A stretch of DNA of 18,385 nt. Origin: an uncultured Collinsella sp. (GTDB lineage Bacteria; Actinomycetota; Coriobacteriia; Coriobacteriales; Coriobacteriaceae). The position numbers and the translations under genes are program-made. Positions 1 to 8,538 of this stretch are shown here, in pieces. The notes under the pieces were generated by a model, which saw nothing but the letters and a program-made list of their open reading frames with translations, had not been told where the DNA came from and did not search any database. Positions within the stretch are counted from its first letter, which is position 1, and each line of letters starts with the position of its first letter. The stretch lies in NCBI GenBank assembly GCA_902475445.1, contig CABRZN010000021.1, positions 1 through 18,385 on the forward strand, written 5' to 3'.

Positions 1-886
<886 letters not shown>

Positions 887-948
887 TCACTTGGAAACGG
901 GTTGAATGCTTGGCGACCGGCCGACCGTGCACCGTCGGTGCGCCTCTG

Positions 949-1004
949 TAAGTTAGCCATGTCGCACTTTTTGCATTATGCCCTAAGTTAGCCGAGGGAT
1001 ACAC
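949..1004 (-). promoter_or_regulatory. eno: Candidate eno promoter with repeated TAAGTTAGCC boxes
   Basis: On the minus strand, CATAAT (plus 975-980) is a good -10 candidate about 100 nt before the eno start codon. The -35 position 17-18 nt upstream is weak (TGTATC), but the DNA beyond it is AT-rich. The 10-mer TAAGTTAGCC occurs at 984-993, in the -10/-35 spacer, and again at 949-958, just past the expected start point. Paired boxes placed like this look like an operator. The promoter call is inference from position and sequence only. Confidence 0.35.
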
Positions 1005-1014
1005 TTGTTTTTCG

Positions 1015-1060
1015 AAAAAATTAGCGGGAACGATGAGGCATGTCAGCCCGTCGTCCCCGC
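1015..1060 (-). terminator. Rho-independent terminator after mazG
   Basis: Read on the minus strand, a 10-bp stem (GCGGGGACGA pairing with TCGTTCCCGC, one G-U-type position) closes a loop of about 17 nt and is followed by TAATTTTTT. It begins five nt after the mazG stop codon and so should end the upstream operon before the eno promoter. Confidence 0.75.
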
Positions 1061-1064
1061 AGTC

Positions 1065-1925
1065 TTACTCCTCTGCCTTTGCGGCATCCCAGAGATCATT
1101 GAGGCCGTGGGTCGAAAGCTCAGCCAGATCCACATGGGCGTTGGCCGCCATCTGCTCCATCGCAGCCCAGCGACGGCGGAACTTGGCCGTGCTCGCGCGC
1201 AGAGCGCTCTCGGCGTCGATTCCCTCCTTGCGCGCAACGTTGACCAAGGCAAAGAGCAGGTCGCCAAACTCCATCTCGCGCTCGGGCGAGCCGGGCTCCT
1301 CGGCCTCAAACTCGGCACGCTCCTCGGCGACCTCGTCCCACACATCCTGGACCGTCTCCCACTCAAAGCCCACGGCAGCCGCCTTGCGCGACACCTTCTG
1401 AGCCTGCATCAGCGCAGGCAGATGTGTGGGCACGCCGTCGAGCAGGCCCTCGGGCGCAGCCTCGCCTGCTGCCACGGCCTTGTCCTTGGCGGCCTTCTCG
1501 GCAAGCTTGACCTCGTCCCAGATCTTGAGCACCTCGTCGGAGTTATCGGCATCCGCATCGCCAAACACATGCGGGTGGCGGCGGATGAGCTTGGCGTCGA
1601 TATCGCGTGCCACATCGGCCAGCGTAAACTCTCCGGCGTCCGCCGCGATCTGCGCATGCAGTACGACCTGCATGAGCACGTCGCCCAGCTCCTCGCGCAG
1701 ATGCGTGGCATCGTCGGCCTCGATGCAGTCGAGCGCCTCATAGGCCTCCTCGATCATATTTTTGCCAATGCTGCGGTGCGTCTGCTCGCGGTCCCACGGG
1801 CAGCCGTCGGGCTGACGCAGGCGCCAAATGGTCTGCACCAGATGCTGCAGCTCGGCCGACGCGTCGACCAGCGTGGACAGGTCGCGCGAGCCCTCGGCAT
1901 TTTGCTGAGCCATGTGCTGCGCCAT
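1065..1925 (-). CDS. mazG: MazG nucleoside triphosphate pyrophosphohydrolase
   Basis: MazG hydrolyses (d)NTPs to the monophosphate and pyrophosphate, cleaning nucleotide pools and modulating stress responses. The 286-aa protein has the tandem two-domain layout of the family. The first domain carries GCPWDREQTH (about 41-50), EEAYE (59-63) and EELGD (78-82), which are the Mg-binding EExxE and ExxD motifs, followed by RRHPHVFGD. A second, more degenerate domain contains EFGDLLFALVNVARKEGID. The frame is open further upstream to 2033, but the ATG at 1925 has a perfect GGAGGAGG seven nt ahead, so I start there. It sits 2 nt after the yfcE stop codon, indicating a translationally close operon. Length is slightly above the roughly 260 aa of E. 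coli MazG. Confidence 0.93.
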   Translation of the reverse strand: MAQHMAQQNAEGSRDLSTLVDASAELQHLVQTIWRLRQPDGCPWDREQTHRSIGKNMIEEAYEALDCIEADDATHLREELGDVLMQVVLHAQIAADAGEFTLADVARDIDAKLIRRHPHVFGDADADNSDEVLKIWDEVKLAEKAAKDKAVAAGEAAPEGLLDGVPTHLPALMQAQKVSRKAAAVGFEWETVQDVWDEVAEERAEFEAEEPGSPEREMEFGDLLFALVNVARKEGIDAESALRASTAKFRRRWAAMEQMAANAHVDLAELSTHGLNDLWDAAKAEE

Positions 1926-1927
1926 GG

Positions 1928-2476
1928 TTATTCCTCCTCCAGGATCACGTGACGGAACGCGCCGCCCTCGTAGATGCCGTAGCTGTGTGTACCGTCCTTG
2001 GGAATGCTCACGCTGCCGGGGTTGAAGAGCCACAGGCCCGGGTGCGCCTCGCTTGCCTCGTTAACCTTGATGTGCGTGTGGCCGTAGACGAGCGCGGAGC
2101 CCTCGGGCAGCGCGGGCGCGTGGTCAACGCTGTTATGCATGCCGGCGCCAAAGACGTGGCCGTGCGTCAGGAACAGCTCGCGGCCGGTCTCGTCGAACAG
2201 CGTGGCGTAGTCGGCCATGACGGGAAAGCCGAGGACCATCTGGTCGACCTCGGCGTCACAGTTACCGCGCACCGCGATGATGCGGTCGGCCAGGGCGTTG
2301 AGCAGCGGAATCACACGCTTGGGGGCATAGTCGCGCGGCAGGTCGTTGCGCGGGCCGTGGTAGAGCAGGTCGCCCAGCAGAGCGATGCGGTCGGGCTGCT
2401 CGGATTCGATAGCGGCGACCAGGCGCTCGGTCCAGTATGCCGAGCCGTGGATGTCGGAGGCGATGAGGTATTTCAT
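1928..2476 (-). CDS. yfcE: YfcE/MJ0936-type metallophosphodiesterase
   Basis: This 182-aa calcineurin-like phosphoesterase has all the metal-binding motifs in order: SDIHG near residue 8, LLGDLLYHGPRN, RGNCD, LTHGH and GHTH, with FNPGS near the end. E. coli YfcE is a manganese-dependent phosphodiesterase with unclear physiological substrate, and the same should be assumed here. The ATG at 2476 has AAAGGA upstream. It ends 2 nt before mazG and begins 55 nt after the LarC-like gene, so larC-like, yfcE and mazG could be one transcript. The family is clear; the in vivo role is not. Confidence 0.88.
   Translation of the reverse strand: MKYLIASDIHGSAYWTERLVAAIESEQPDRIALLGDLLYHGPRNDLPRDYAPKRVIPLLNALADRIIAVRGNCDAEVDQMVLGFPVMADYATLFDETGRELFLTHGHVFGAGMHNSVDHAPALPEGSALVYGHTHIKVNEASEAHPGLWLFNPGSVSIPKDGTHSYGIYEGGAFRHVILEEE
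1933..1940 (-). promoter_or_regulatory. mazG: Ribosome binding site that fixes the mazG start
   Basis: GGAGGAGG on the minus strand, seven nt before the ATG at 1925 and lying inside the last codons of yfcE. It decides for the shorter MazG start over the longer open frame, and suggests coupling of mazG translation to yfcE. Confidence 0.8.
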
Positions 2477-2531
2477 GGGTGGTCCTTTCGGTGGGGTTAA
2501 TTGGATTGGCGCGGCACGTCACTCGCCCGCA

Positions 2532-3017
2532 TCACTCAAATCGCAGCGCCGCGGCTTGGGCCGCTTGCATCACGCGTTGGAGCGGCACGTTGTGCTCGCG
2601 GGCAAGGCGAGCACAGTCCTCGTACTCGGGTGCCGCGCGCTCGCTGCCGTCGGGCAGGGTGGCTACTTTGACGGCCACCTCGCCCCAAGGCGTCGCTACC
2701 TGCTCAAAACGACGCGGCAGGCAGACGCGTTCCATCACCTGGCGACGAACGGCGTTGGTCGTGGTCTCCAAAAAGATAATCGTCTGTAGGCGTTCGATAT
2801 CCTCATGCGAGCAAATCACCTGCAACTGCCATCCGGGGCGGCCCTTTTTGCAGTAGAGGGGCAGCCAGTGCACCTCGCGGGCGCCGGCCTCGCGCAGGCG
2901 ATCGGCGGCGTAGGCGAGCACCTCGGGCGACGCGTCATCGATGTCGCACTCCAGCTTGACGATAGTTTCGGGCGCATCGGTCTCGCGGGACAGCGGAGAT
3001 GTACTTCCACGTTGCAT
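2532..3017 (-). CDS. Stand-alone LarC C-terminal domain (nickel-pincer cofactor synthesis-like)
   Basis: The 161-aa product resembles the C-terminal half (LarC2) of LarC, the CTP-dependent nickel-insertion cyclometallase that completes the nickel-pincer cofactor of lactate racemase. Recognisable family stretches are the ECDIDDASPEVLAY segment, KKGRPGWQLQVIC, the IIFLETTTNAVRRQVMERV run and the terminal PEYEDCARLAREHNVPL. The large N-terminal LarC domain is absent: nothing resembling it is encoded upstream to 3400. The start ATG at 3017 has GGAAAGGA upstream; an in-frame start at 3125 lacks support. No larA, larB or larE is in the window. It may be a genuine small protein using a LarC2 fold or a remnant; the intact frame and RBS argue for a functional gene. 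Confidence 0.72.
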   Translation of the reverse strand: MQRGSTSPLSRETDAPETIVKLECDIDDASPEVLAYAADRLREAGAREVHWLPLYCKKGRPGWQLQVICSHEDIERLQTIIFLETTTNAVRRQVMERVCLPRRFEQVATPWGEVAVKVATLPDGSERAAPEYEDCARLAREHNVPLQRVMQAAQAAALRFE

Positions 3018-3400
3018 ACGGTCCGAATCCTTTCCGCACGGGCTCGTTTTATTCACCCAAACGCTAGCACATCGGACGTGGCACAGGCGTGACATTCGTC
3101 CGTCGCCGCCCTCACCCCTATCCAAACGTGTACGTCAGCCTCCAAACATGTCATTTTTTGTCGGTTTTGGAGGCTGACGTACACGTTTTGGAGCGAGGCC
3201 GCACACGATCAGAATTGCGCCCGCACTCCGTCCACCACAAAGTTCGCCGCACTCAACAATTTTGGACTTTCTACGCAGTTCATCGACCAAAAATTACCCT
3301 CGGCATACTTACCCGCTGCACGATGTTACTCTAGTTGCATTTGGCTAACTAAGCGGCTGCCGAGGACCCCGCCCGGCACCGTTACGGCATAGGAGGTTTC
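3018..3400. other. Divergent intergenic region between LarC-like gene and cydDC
   Basis: This stretch of 383 nt has no convincing coding frame. It is relatively AT-rich for the window and must contain promoters for both directions, though I could not assign -35/-10 pairs with confidence. It contains the long inverted repeat at 3121-3192 and a GGCTAACTA box at 3343-3351, related to the TAAGTTAGCC boxes ahead of eno. A strong AGGAGG lies just before the cydDC start. Confidence 0.6.
3121..3192. repeat. Long inverted repeat (about 26-bp arms, 16-nt loop)
   Basis: The left arm (3121-3147) and right arm (3164-3192) are reverse complements except for extra A/T bases in A-runs. The arms begin TCCAAACGTGTACGTCAGCC. 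The loop 3148-3163 contains a run of six T. The submotif TCCAAACRTGT recurs at 3121 and 3141, and as its complement near 3192. No open frame is associated. Confidence 0.85.
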
Positions 3401-6400
3401 ATGTTCGAGAAGCGGCTCTTCTCCCTGGTTCCGCAGGCAACGCCCTACATTATGGCAAGCGTCCTGTTTAAGTGGATCGCGCTCATGGCAAACATCACGG
3501 TGATGTGGGTGCTTGCGCGCATCTTGGGCGGCATCGTCACGGACGGCCTTTCCGCCGCGCTCGCCGTCGATGCCCTCGCACAGGCGGCCCTGCCGCTCGC
3601 CGCCGCCATCATCGTGCGCGCCGCCTCCATCTACCTGGCCCAACGCGCCGGCGACAAAGCCGCGTTCGAGGCCGTCCGCCGCGTGCGCTCGTTCGTCTAC
3701 GACAAGCTCACCGCACTCGGCCCCTCCTACACCGAGACCGTCCCCACCGCCGAGGCCGTCCAGACCAGCGTCGAGGGCGCCACGCAACTCCAGGTGTACT
3801 TTGGCGGCTACCTGCCGCAGCTCTTCTTTGCCGGCTTGGCACCCATCACGCTGTTTGTACTGCTCGTGGGCCAGGCGGGTCTTCCCGCCGCGCTGCTGCT
3901 CGCCTGCGTTCCGATCATCCCCGTCTCCATTATGATGGTCATGCGCAACGCCAAAAAGATCGGTGCCGAGTACTGGGGCAGCTATGTCGATCTTGGCGGC
4001 ATGTTCCTGGAGGCCGTGCAGGGTCTCACCACCCTTAAGGTCTACCAGGCCGATCGAAGCTGGCACGAGCGCATCAACGCCGAGTCCGAGCGTTTCCGCA
4101 CAGCGACCATGCACCTGCTGGTGATGCAGCTGCGCTCCATTTGCGTTATGGACCTGGTCGTCTATATGGGCGCCGCGCTCGGCATTATCGTGGCCGCACT
4201 GCAGCTCGCCACGGGCAAGATCGGCTTTGAGGCTGCCTTCCTCATCGTCTTTCTGTCACAGGAGTTCTTTTTGCCTATGCGCCGCCTGGGATCGCTGTTC
4301 CACACGGCCATGAACGGCATGGCCGCCTCGCGCCGCATGTTTGGCATTTTGGATACGCCCGAGCCCGAGCGCGGCGATGTTGAGCTTGATGGTCGCGGCG
4401 ATATCGAGCTCGCAGGCGTGAGCTATGCCTACGGCGACCGCACCGTGCTGGACAGCGCCAGCGCGACCATTGCGCACGGCTCGCTCGTGGCACTCGTGGG
4501 CGAAAGCGGCGGCGGCAAGTCCACGCTCGCGGGGATTATCGCGGGCCGCAAGGACGCCTACCGCGGCAGCGTGCGCATTGGCGGCGTCGAGCTGCGCGAT
4601 GCCACGGCCACCTCACTCATGCGCGCCGTCACGCTGGTGCCCACCAACGGCTACCTGTTTGCCGGCACCCTGCGCGACAACCTGCTGCTCGCCCAGCCCA
4701 ACGCCACCGACACCGAGCTTTTGCGCGCGCTCGACCGCACGCGCGTGGCGGCCTTTGTGCGGGCCAACGGCGGGCTCGACATGGTGATTAACGAGGGCGG
4801 CACCAACCTTTCGGGCGGCCAGCGCCAGCGCGTGTGCATGGCCCGCGCCCTGCTGCACGACTCGCCCATCTATGTGTTTGACGAGGCGACGAGCAACGTC
4901 GATGCCGCAAGCGAGGCCGCGATCGGCGAGGTCATCGCGTCGCTTGCCGGCGAGCACACCGTAATTGTGGTGGCGCATCGCCTGTCGACGATCGTGGACG
5001 CCGACCAGATTCTGGTGCTGGAGCGCGGTCGCATTGCCGAGCGCGGCACCCATGATGAGCTCCTGTCGGGCGCGGGCGCCTATGCGCGCATGTGGAACAG
5101 CCAGGAGCAGCTCTCGGCATATGCGTATGCGGAGGGTGATGCCGAGGATGCCGGCGCGGTTGAGGCTGTTGACGGCAGCACCGCCCGTACCGATGGCCTC
5201 AACGGTGCTGGCTCGTCTTCCGCTGCCGCGGCGCCTGACTCCGGCCGCGCCCGTCGCTCGGCGCCGTCCATCATGTGGCGCATGATGGGGCTTGTCCGAC
5301 CGCTTGCCGGCTGGCTTGTGCTAGCCGTCGCGCTGGGCAGCATTGGCATGCTCACCGCCGCGTTCGTGCCGGCCTTTGGCGCCCTCGGCCTTATGGCCGC
5401 GCTGGGCCGCAACGCCTTGGGGCTTGGTCTGATCGCAGCATGCGCGGCCTGCGCCGCCTGCGGCATCGCACGCGGGCCGCTCCACTACGGCGAGCAGCTC
5501 TGCAACCATTACATCGCATTCCGTCTGCTCGCGCACGTTCGCGACCTGGTGTTTGGCGCCCTGCGCCAGCTCGCCCCCGCCAAGCTCGAGGGCCGCGGCA
5601 AGGGCGAGCTCGTGAGCCTGGTCACCTCGGATATCGAGCTGCTCGAGGTCTTCTACGCGCACACCATCTCGCCCATTGCCATAGCTCTGGTCTGCACCGT
5701 TGTGTTTGAGGGCTTTTTGCTGGCTGTGAGCCCCGAGCTCGCGGGCATCGCGCTCGTGGCCTACGCGGTCCTGGGCGTGCTGCTGCCCCTGACCTCGGCC
5801 AAGGCATGCGGCACCACCGGCCGCCAGAGCCGCGAGGGCGCCGGTAAGCTGGGCGCCTTTGTACTCGACAGCCTGCGCGGCGCGGGCGAGACCATCCAGT
5901 TTGCCGGTGGCACCGATCGCAGCCGTGCCCTGGGCAAGCTGACCGAGCAAGTCGGCGCCGTGGACGCGCGCCTCAAGCGCCGCCAGGCGGTCAGCGAGGC
6001 CGTAGCCGATGCGCTTATTCTTGTGGCTAATCTGGTGATGCTCGGGCGTGCGCTGCAGCTGGTGGCTGCGGGAACGATTGACTTTGCCGCAGCGTTTGTC
6101 GCCGTCTTTACCTTTGTGTCGTCGTTTGGCTCGGTGATGGCCGTGAGCCGCCTGGGTGCCTCACTGCAGGAGACGCTCGCCTCGGGCGCACGCGTGCTCG
6201 ATTTGCTCGACGAGCAGCCCCAGTGCGCCGAGGTCGCCGATGGACAGAACGTTGAGTTTGCCGGCGCCGCAGCCGAGCATGTGAGCTTTAGCTATGCGGG
6301 CGGCGTGGACGCGGGCGGTGCGGGCGCCACAGAGCAGGTCGCGAACGACACCGCTGCGAGTCTCATCCTCGACGACGTGACCTGCACCTTTGCGCCCGGT

Positions 6401-6967
6401 ACCATGACCTGCATCATGGGGCGCTCGGGTTCGGGCAAGTCGACGCTGCTTAAGCTGCTCATGCGCTTTTGGGACCCCGCAGCCGGCACCATCACGGTGA
6501 GCGGCGTCGATGCCCGCCACATCAACACGGCGAGCCTGCGCAGCCACGAGGCCTATATGACCCAGGACACGCATCTGTTCTGCGGCACCGTACGCGAGAA
6601 CCTGCTGGTCGCGCACGCCAACGCCACCGATGCCGAGCTGCTCGACGCTTGCCGCTCCGCCTCACTCACCACGCTCATCGACCGTCTGCCGCAGGGACTC
6701 GACACGCCCGTTGCCGAGCTGGGCGACTCGCTTTCGGGCGGCGAGCGCCAGCGCATCGGCCTTGCGCGCATCTTCCTCAACGACGCACCCTTCATCTTGC
6801 TCGACGAACCCACCAGCGCGCTCGATGCTCTCAACGAGGCGTCCGTGATGCAGGCAATCGACGAGCTCAAGCGCCGCGGCAAGACCATTGTGCTCGTGAG
6901 CCACCGTGCCAGCACCTGCGCGTTTGCCGATTTCTCGCTTTCGGTCGAGCACGGGAGGCTGAGCTAA
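3401..6967 (+). CDS. cydDC: Fused CydD-CydC-type ABC exporter
   Basis: This single 1188-aa chain has the order TMD1-NBD1-TMD2-NBD2. CydDC exports reduced thiols (cysteine, glutathione or analogues), supports cytochrome bd assembly and acts in the inner membrane. TMD1 carries the CydD-like segments YFGGYLPQL, GLTTLKVY and FFLPMRRLGSLFH. NBD1 has Walker A GESGGGKST (367-375), signature LSGGQ (470-474), Walker B VFDEATSNVD and an H-loop in VAHRLS. An Ala/Asp-rich linker (about 575-620) leads to a CydC-like TMD2. NBD2 has Walker A GRSGSGKST (1007-1015), LSGGE (1111-1115), LLDEPTSALD and VSHR. Usually these are two genes of roughly 550-590 aa each; here they are one protein. The NBD1 Q-loop reads VPTNGYLF, with Thr where Gln is normal, whereas NBD2 keeps Gln (MTQDTHLF). 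The start has AGGAGG six nt upstream. No cydAB lies in the window, so another heterodimeric exporter function is not excluded. Confidence 0.82.
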   Translation: MFEKRLFSLVPQATPYIMASVLFKWIALMANITVMWVLARILGGIVTDGLSAALAVDALAQAALPLAAAIIVRAASIYLAQRAGDKAAFEAVRRVRSFVYDKLTALGPSYTETVPTAEAVQTSVEGATQLQVYFGGYLPQLFFAGLAPITLFVLLVGQAGLPAALLLACVPIIPVSIMMVMRNAKKIGAEYWGSYVDLGGMFLEAVQGLTTLKVYQADRSWHERINAESERFRTATMHLLVMQLRSICVMDLVVYMGAALGIIVAALQLATGKIGFEAAFLIVFLSQEFFLPMRRLGSLFHTAMNGMAASRRMFGILDTPEPERGDVELDGRGDIELAGVSYAYGDRTVLDSASATIAHGSLVALVGESGGGKSTLAGIIAGRKDAYRGSVRIGGVELRDATATSLMRAVTLVPTNGYLFAGTLRDNLLLAQPNATDTELLRALDRTRVAAFVRANGGLDMVINEGGTNLSGGQRQRVCMARALLHDSPIYVFDEATSNVDAASEAAIGEVIASLAGEHTVIVVAHRLSTIVDADQILVLERGRIAERGTHDELLSGAGAYARMWNSQEQLSAYAYAEGDAEDAGAVEAVDGSTARTDGLNGAGSSSAAAAPDSGRARRSAPSIMWRMMGLVRPLAGWLVLAVALGSIGMLTAAFVPAFGALGLMAALGRNALGLGLIAACAACAACGIARGPLHYGEQLCNHYIAFRLLAHVRDLVFGALRQLAPAKLEGRGKGELVSLVTSDIELLEVFYAHTISPIAIALVCTVVFEGFLLAVSPELAGIALVAYAVLGVLLPLTSAKACGTTGRQSREGAGKLGAFVLDSLRGAGETIQFAGGTDRSRALGKLTEQVGAVDARLKRRQAVSEAVADALILVANLVMLGRALQLVAAGTIDFAAAFVAVFTFVSSFGSVMAVSRLGASLQETLASGARVLDLLDEQPQCAEVADGQNVEFAGAAAEHVSFSYAGGVDAGGAGATEQVANDTAASLILDDVTCTFAPGTMTCIMGRSGSGKSTLLKLLMRFWDPAAGTITVSGVDARHINTASLRSHEAYMTQDTHLFCGTVRENLLVAHANATDAELLDACRSASLTTLIDRLPQGLDTPVAELGDSLSGGERQRIGLARIFLNDAPFILLDEPTSALDALNEASVMQAIDELKRRGKTIVLVSHRASTCAFADFSLSVEHGRLS

Positions 6968-7386
6968 TGGCGCGCCCAGTCGACACACCGGAGCTAGCAC
7001 GCAAACGTGAGCGTGAGGCCCAAATGGTGTCGCAGATGATTGCGCTGTGGTGTCGTGGGCATCATGGCGGCGGGCATGTGGTCGAACAGGCTGGCGACGA
7101 TGAGTCCGTGCGCGTGAAACTCGGCCTTCGAACCATTACGCTCTGCCCCGAATGCGCCGAGCTGCAGAAATACGCCATCGCGCGCATTGAGCACTGCCCG
7201 CACATGGGCACCAAGACATTTTGCTCGGCCTGTCCTTCGCATTGTTACCGGCCTGCCATGCGCGAGAAGATCCGCGAGGTTATGCGTTGGTCGGGACCGC
7301 GTATGATCCGCTATCGCCCCATCACCGCCGTGAGACACGCGATGGTAACAGTGCAGGCCAAACGCGCGGCGGCACGAAGCAAGTAG
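6967..7386 (+). CDS. ygbA: YgbA-family protein (nitrous/nitric oxide-responsive family)
   Basis: The 139-aa product matches the YgbA family (Pfam nitrous oxide-stimulated promoter family). It is Cys-rich in the conserved block: CPECAELQKYA, then a cluster of the form CPHMGTKTFCSACPSHCY, followed by MREKIREVMRWSGPRMI and RYRPITAVRHAM. In enterobacteria ygbA is induced by NO through NsrR; its biochemical role is poorly defined. The cysteine pattern suggests metal or Fe-S binding (inference). The ATG overlaps the cydDC stop codon (TAATG), so translation is coupled and the two belong to one operon. A longer upstream open frame to 6469 is the shadow of cydDC coding sequence. Confidence 0.85.
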   Translation: MARPVDTPELARKREREAQMVSQMIALWCRGHHGGGHVVEQAGDDESVRVKLGLRTITLCPECAELQKYAIARIEHCPHMGTKTFCSACPSHCYRPAMREKIREVMRWSGPRMIRYRPITAVRHAMVTVQAKRAAARSK

Positions 7387-7506
7387 TCGCCGGCGCCGGC
7401 ACGCGCCGCCCCGCCTTTCCACTCGATTTCGGCACCCGGCGTGCGCGGCGTGTTGAGAGCTGCACCATTACAATGGAGCGGATTCACCAAATGCAAAGGA
7501 GTCACC

Positions 7507-8418
7507 ATGCCCGCCTGCCCGCTGGTCGATTGCCATACTCATACCTCGTTCTCGGACGGGCACGCCTCGTTCGAGGACAACGTCCGTGCCGCTGCTGCCG
7601 CCGGCTGCCGCGTCATGGTCTCGACCGACCACCTTACCCTGCCCGCCAGTATGGATGCTAACTGCGAGGTGCAGGTCGTCGAGGGCGACTTGCCGGCACA
7701 TCGTTTGGCCTTTGAGGACGCCCGCAAACTCGCCGCGCAGATTGCGCCGGAGCTCACCTTTATCTACGGTTTTGAATGCGATTGGTACGAGGGCTGCGAG
7801 CCCTTGGTAGAGCACTGGTCCCAGGGCGCCGTCGTACGTCTGGGCAGCGTGCACTGGATTGGCAACCCGGGCGATATTGCGGCAGGCGCCGCGGGCACGG
7901 CAGGGACAGAGGACGTCGCGCGCCCCGATACACCCGATTCCCTTTGCGGTTGGATCGACGACGATACCAACTTGCATGTTTGGGAAAACTTAGGCGTGCG
8001 CGGCGTGTGGGAGTGCTACGTCGACGACTGGTGCCGTGCTTGCGAAAGCTCACTCAACTTTGACGCGATGGCCCATCCCGACCTGGTCATGCGCTTTTCG
8101 AAGGACGGCTTTGCACCCGACTTTGACCCCGCGCCGTTTTGGGAGCAGATGGCCGAATGCGCCCACGATACGGGTCGCCGCGTTGAGGTCTCGACCGCCG
8201 CACCGCGCAAGGGGCTCGACGATTACTACCCCGCGACCGGGCTGTTGCGCCGCTTCGCCCATGCCGAGGTGCCCATCACCTTTGGCTCGGACGCGCACCG
8301 CGCCTGCGACATCTGCTGGAACATCCGCGAGGCCCAGGCCCACGCCTACGACTGCGGCTACCGGGCCTTCGATATCCCCCACCCCACCGGCGAATGGGAA
8401 TCCACGCCCCTCGCCTAA
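7507..8418 (+). CDS. PHP-family phosphatase, probable histidinol-phosphatase
   Basis: The 303-aa PHP-domain protein carries the metal-binding motifs DCHTHTSFSDGH (8-19), STDH (39-42), GFECDWY, LGSVHW, AHPDL and FGSDAH. This pattern fits the HisJ/HisK-type histidinol-phosphate phosphatase, which converts L-histidinol phosphate to L-histidinol. The neighbouring his operon encodes all other steps and has a HisB with only the dehydratase domain, so this gene supplies the missing step. The ATG at 7507 has AAAGGAG seven nt upstream; the frame is open to 7441 but without a better start. It is convergent with the his operon, and about 120 nt separates it from the hisE 3' end. A general PHP phosphoesterase is the alternative. 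Confidence 0.8.
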   Translation: MPACPLVDCHTHTSFSDGHASFEDNVRAAAAAGCRVMVSTDHLTLPASMDANCEVQVVEGDLPAHRLAFEDARKLAAQIAPELTFIYGFECDWYEGCEPLVEHWSQGAVVRLGSVHWIGNPGDIAAGAAGTAGTEDVARPDTPDSLCGWIDDDTNLHVWENLGVRGVWECYVDDWCRACESSLNFDAMAHPDLVMRFSKDGFAPDFDPAPFWEQMAECAHDTGRRVEVSTAAPRKGLDDYYPATGLLRRFAHAEVPITFGSDAHRACDICWNIREAQAHAYDCGYRAFDIPHPTGEWESTPLA

Positions 8419-8430
8419 CCATCCCTTCAT

Positions 8431-8499
8431 AAGTTGCGGTGGAATAGGGATTGTTTTGCCTGATGAAGCGCTTAAACAGTCCCTATTTCACCGCAACTT
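8431..8499 (+). repeat. 26-bp inverted repeat between convergent genes (terminator-like)
   Basis: Arms 8431-8456 and 8474-8499 match at 24 of 26 positions, with a 17-nt loop. Both mismatches would be G-U wobbles in plus-strand RNA but A-C mismatches in minus-strand RNA. The plus-strand transcript (3' UTR of the PHP gene) would therefore form an uninterrupted stem. There is no long T-tract in either direction. It sits between the PHP gene and hisE and probably limits read-through or protects 3' ends. Confidence 0.8.
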
Positions 8500-8538
8500 C
8501 CATGACCCCGTTACACCAACAAAGACTGTCCCAAACGA

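Noticed and set aside
1926..2033. N-terminal extension of MazG
   Set aside because: It overlaps yfcE coding sequence, lacks an RBS and does not resemble MazG; the ATG at 1925 has a strong Shine-Dalgarno.
3326..4114. Minus-strand open frame opposite the start of cydDC
   Set aside because: Antisense shadow with no family resemblance; the plus strand encodes a clear transporter with a strong RBS.
7389..7400. GCCGGCGCCGGC palindrome after ygbA as a terminator
   Set aside because: It is a loop-less palindrome with no T-tract; likely chance in GC-rich DNA.
7453..7474. TTGAGA and TACAAT as a promoter for the PHP gene
   Set aside because: The spacing is only 10 nt, too short for a sigma-70-type promoter.
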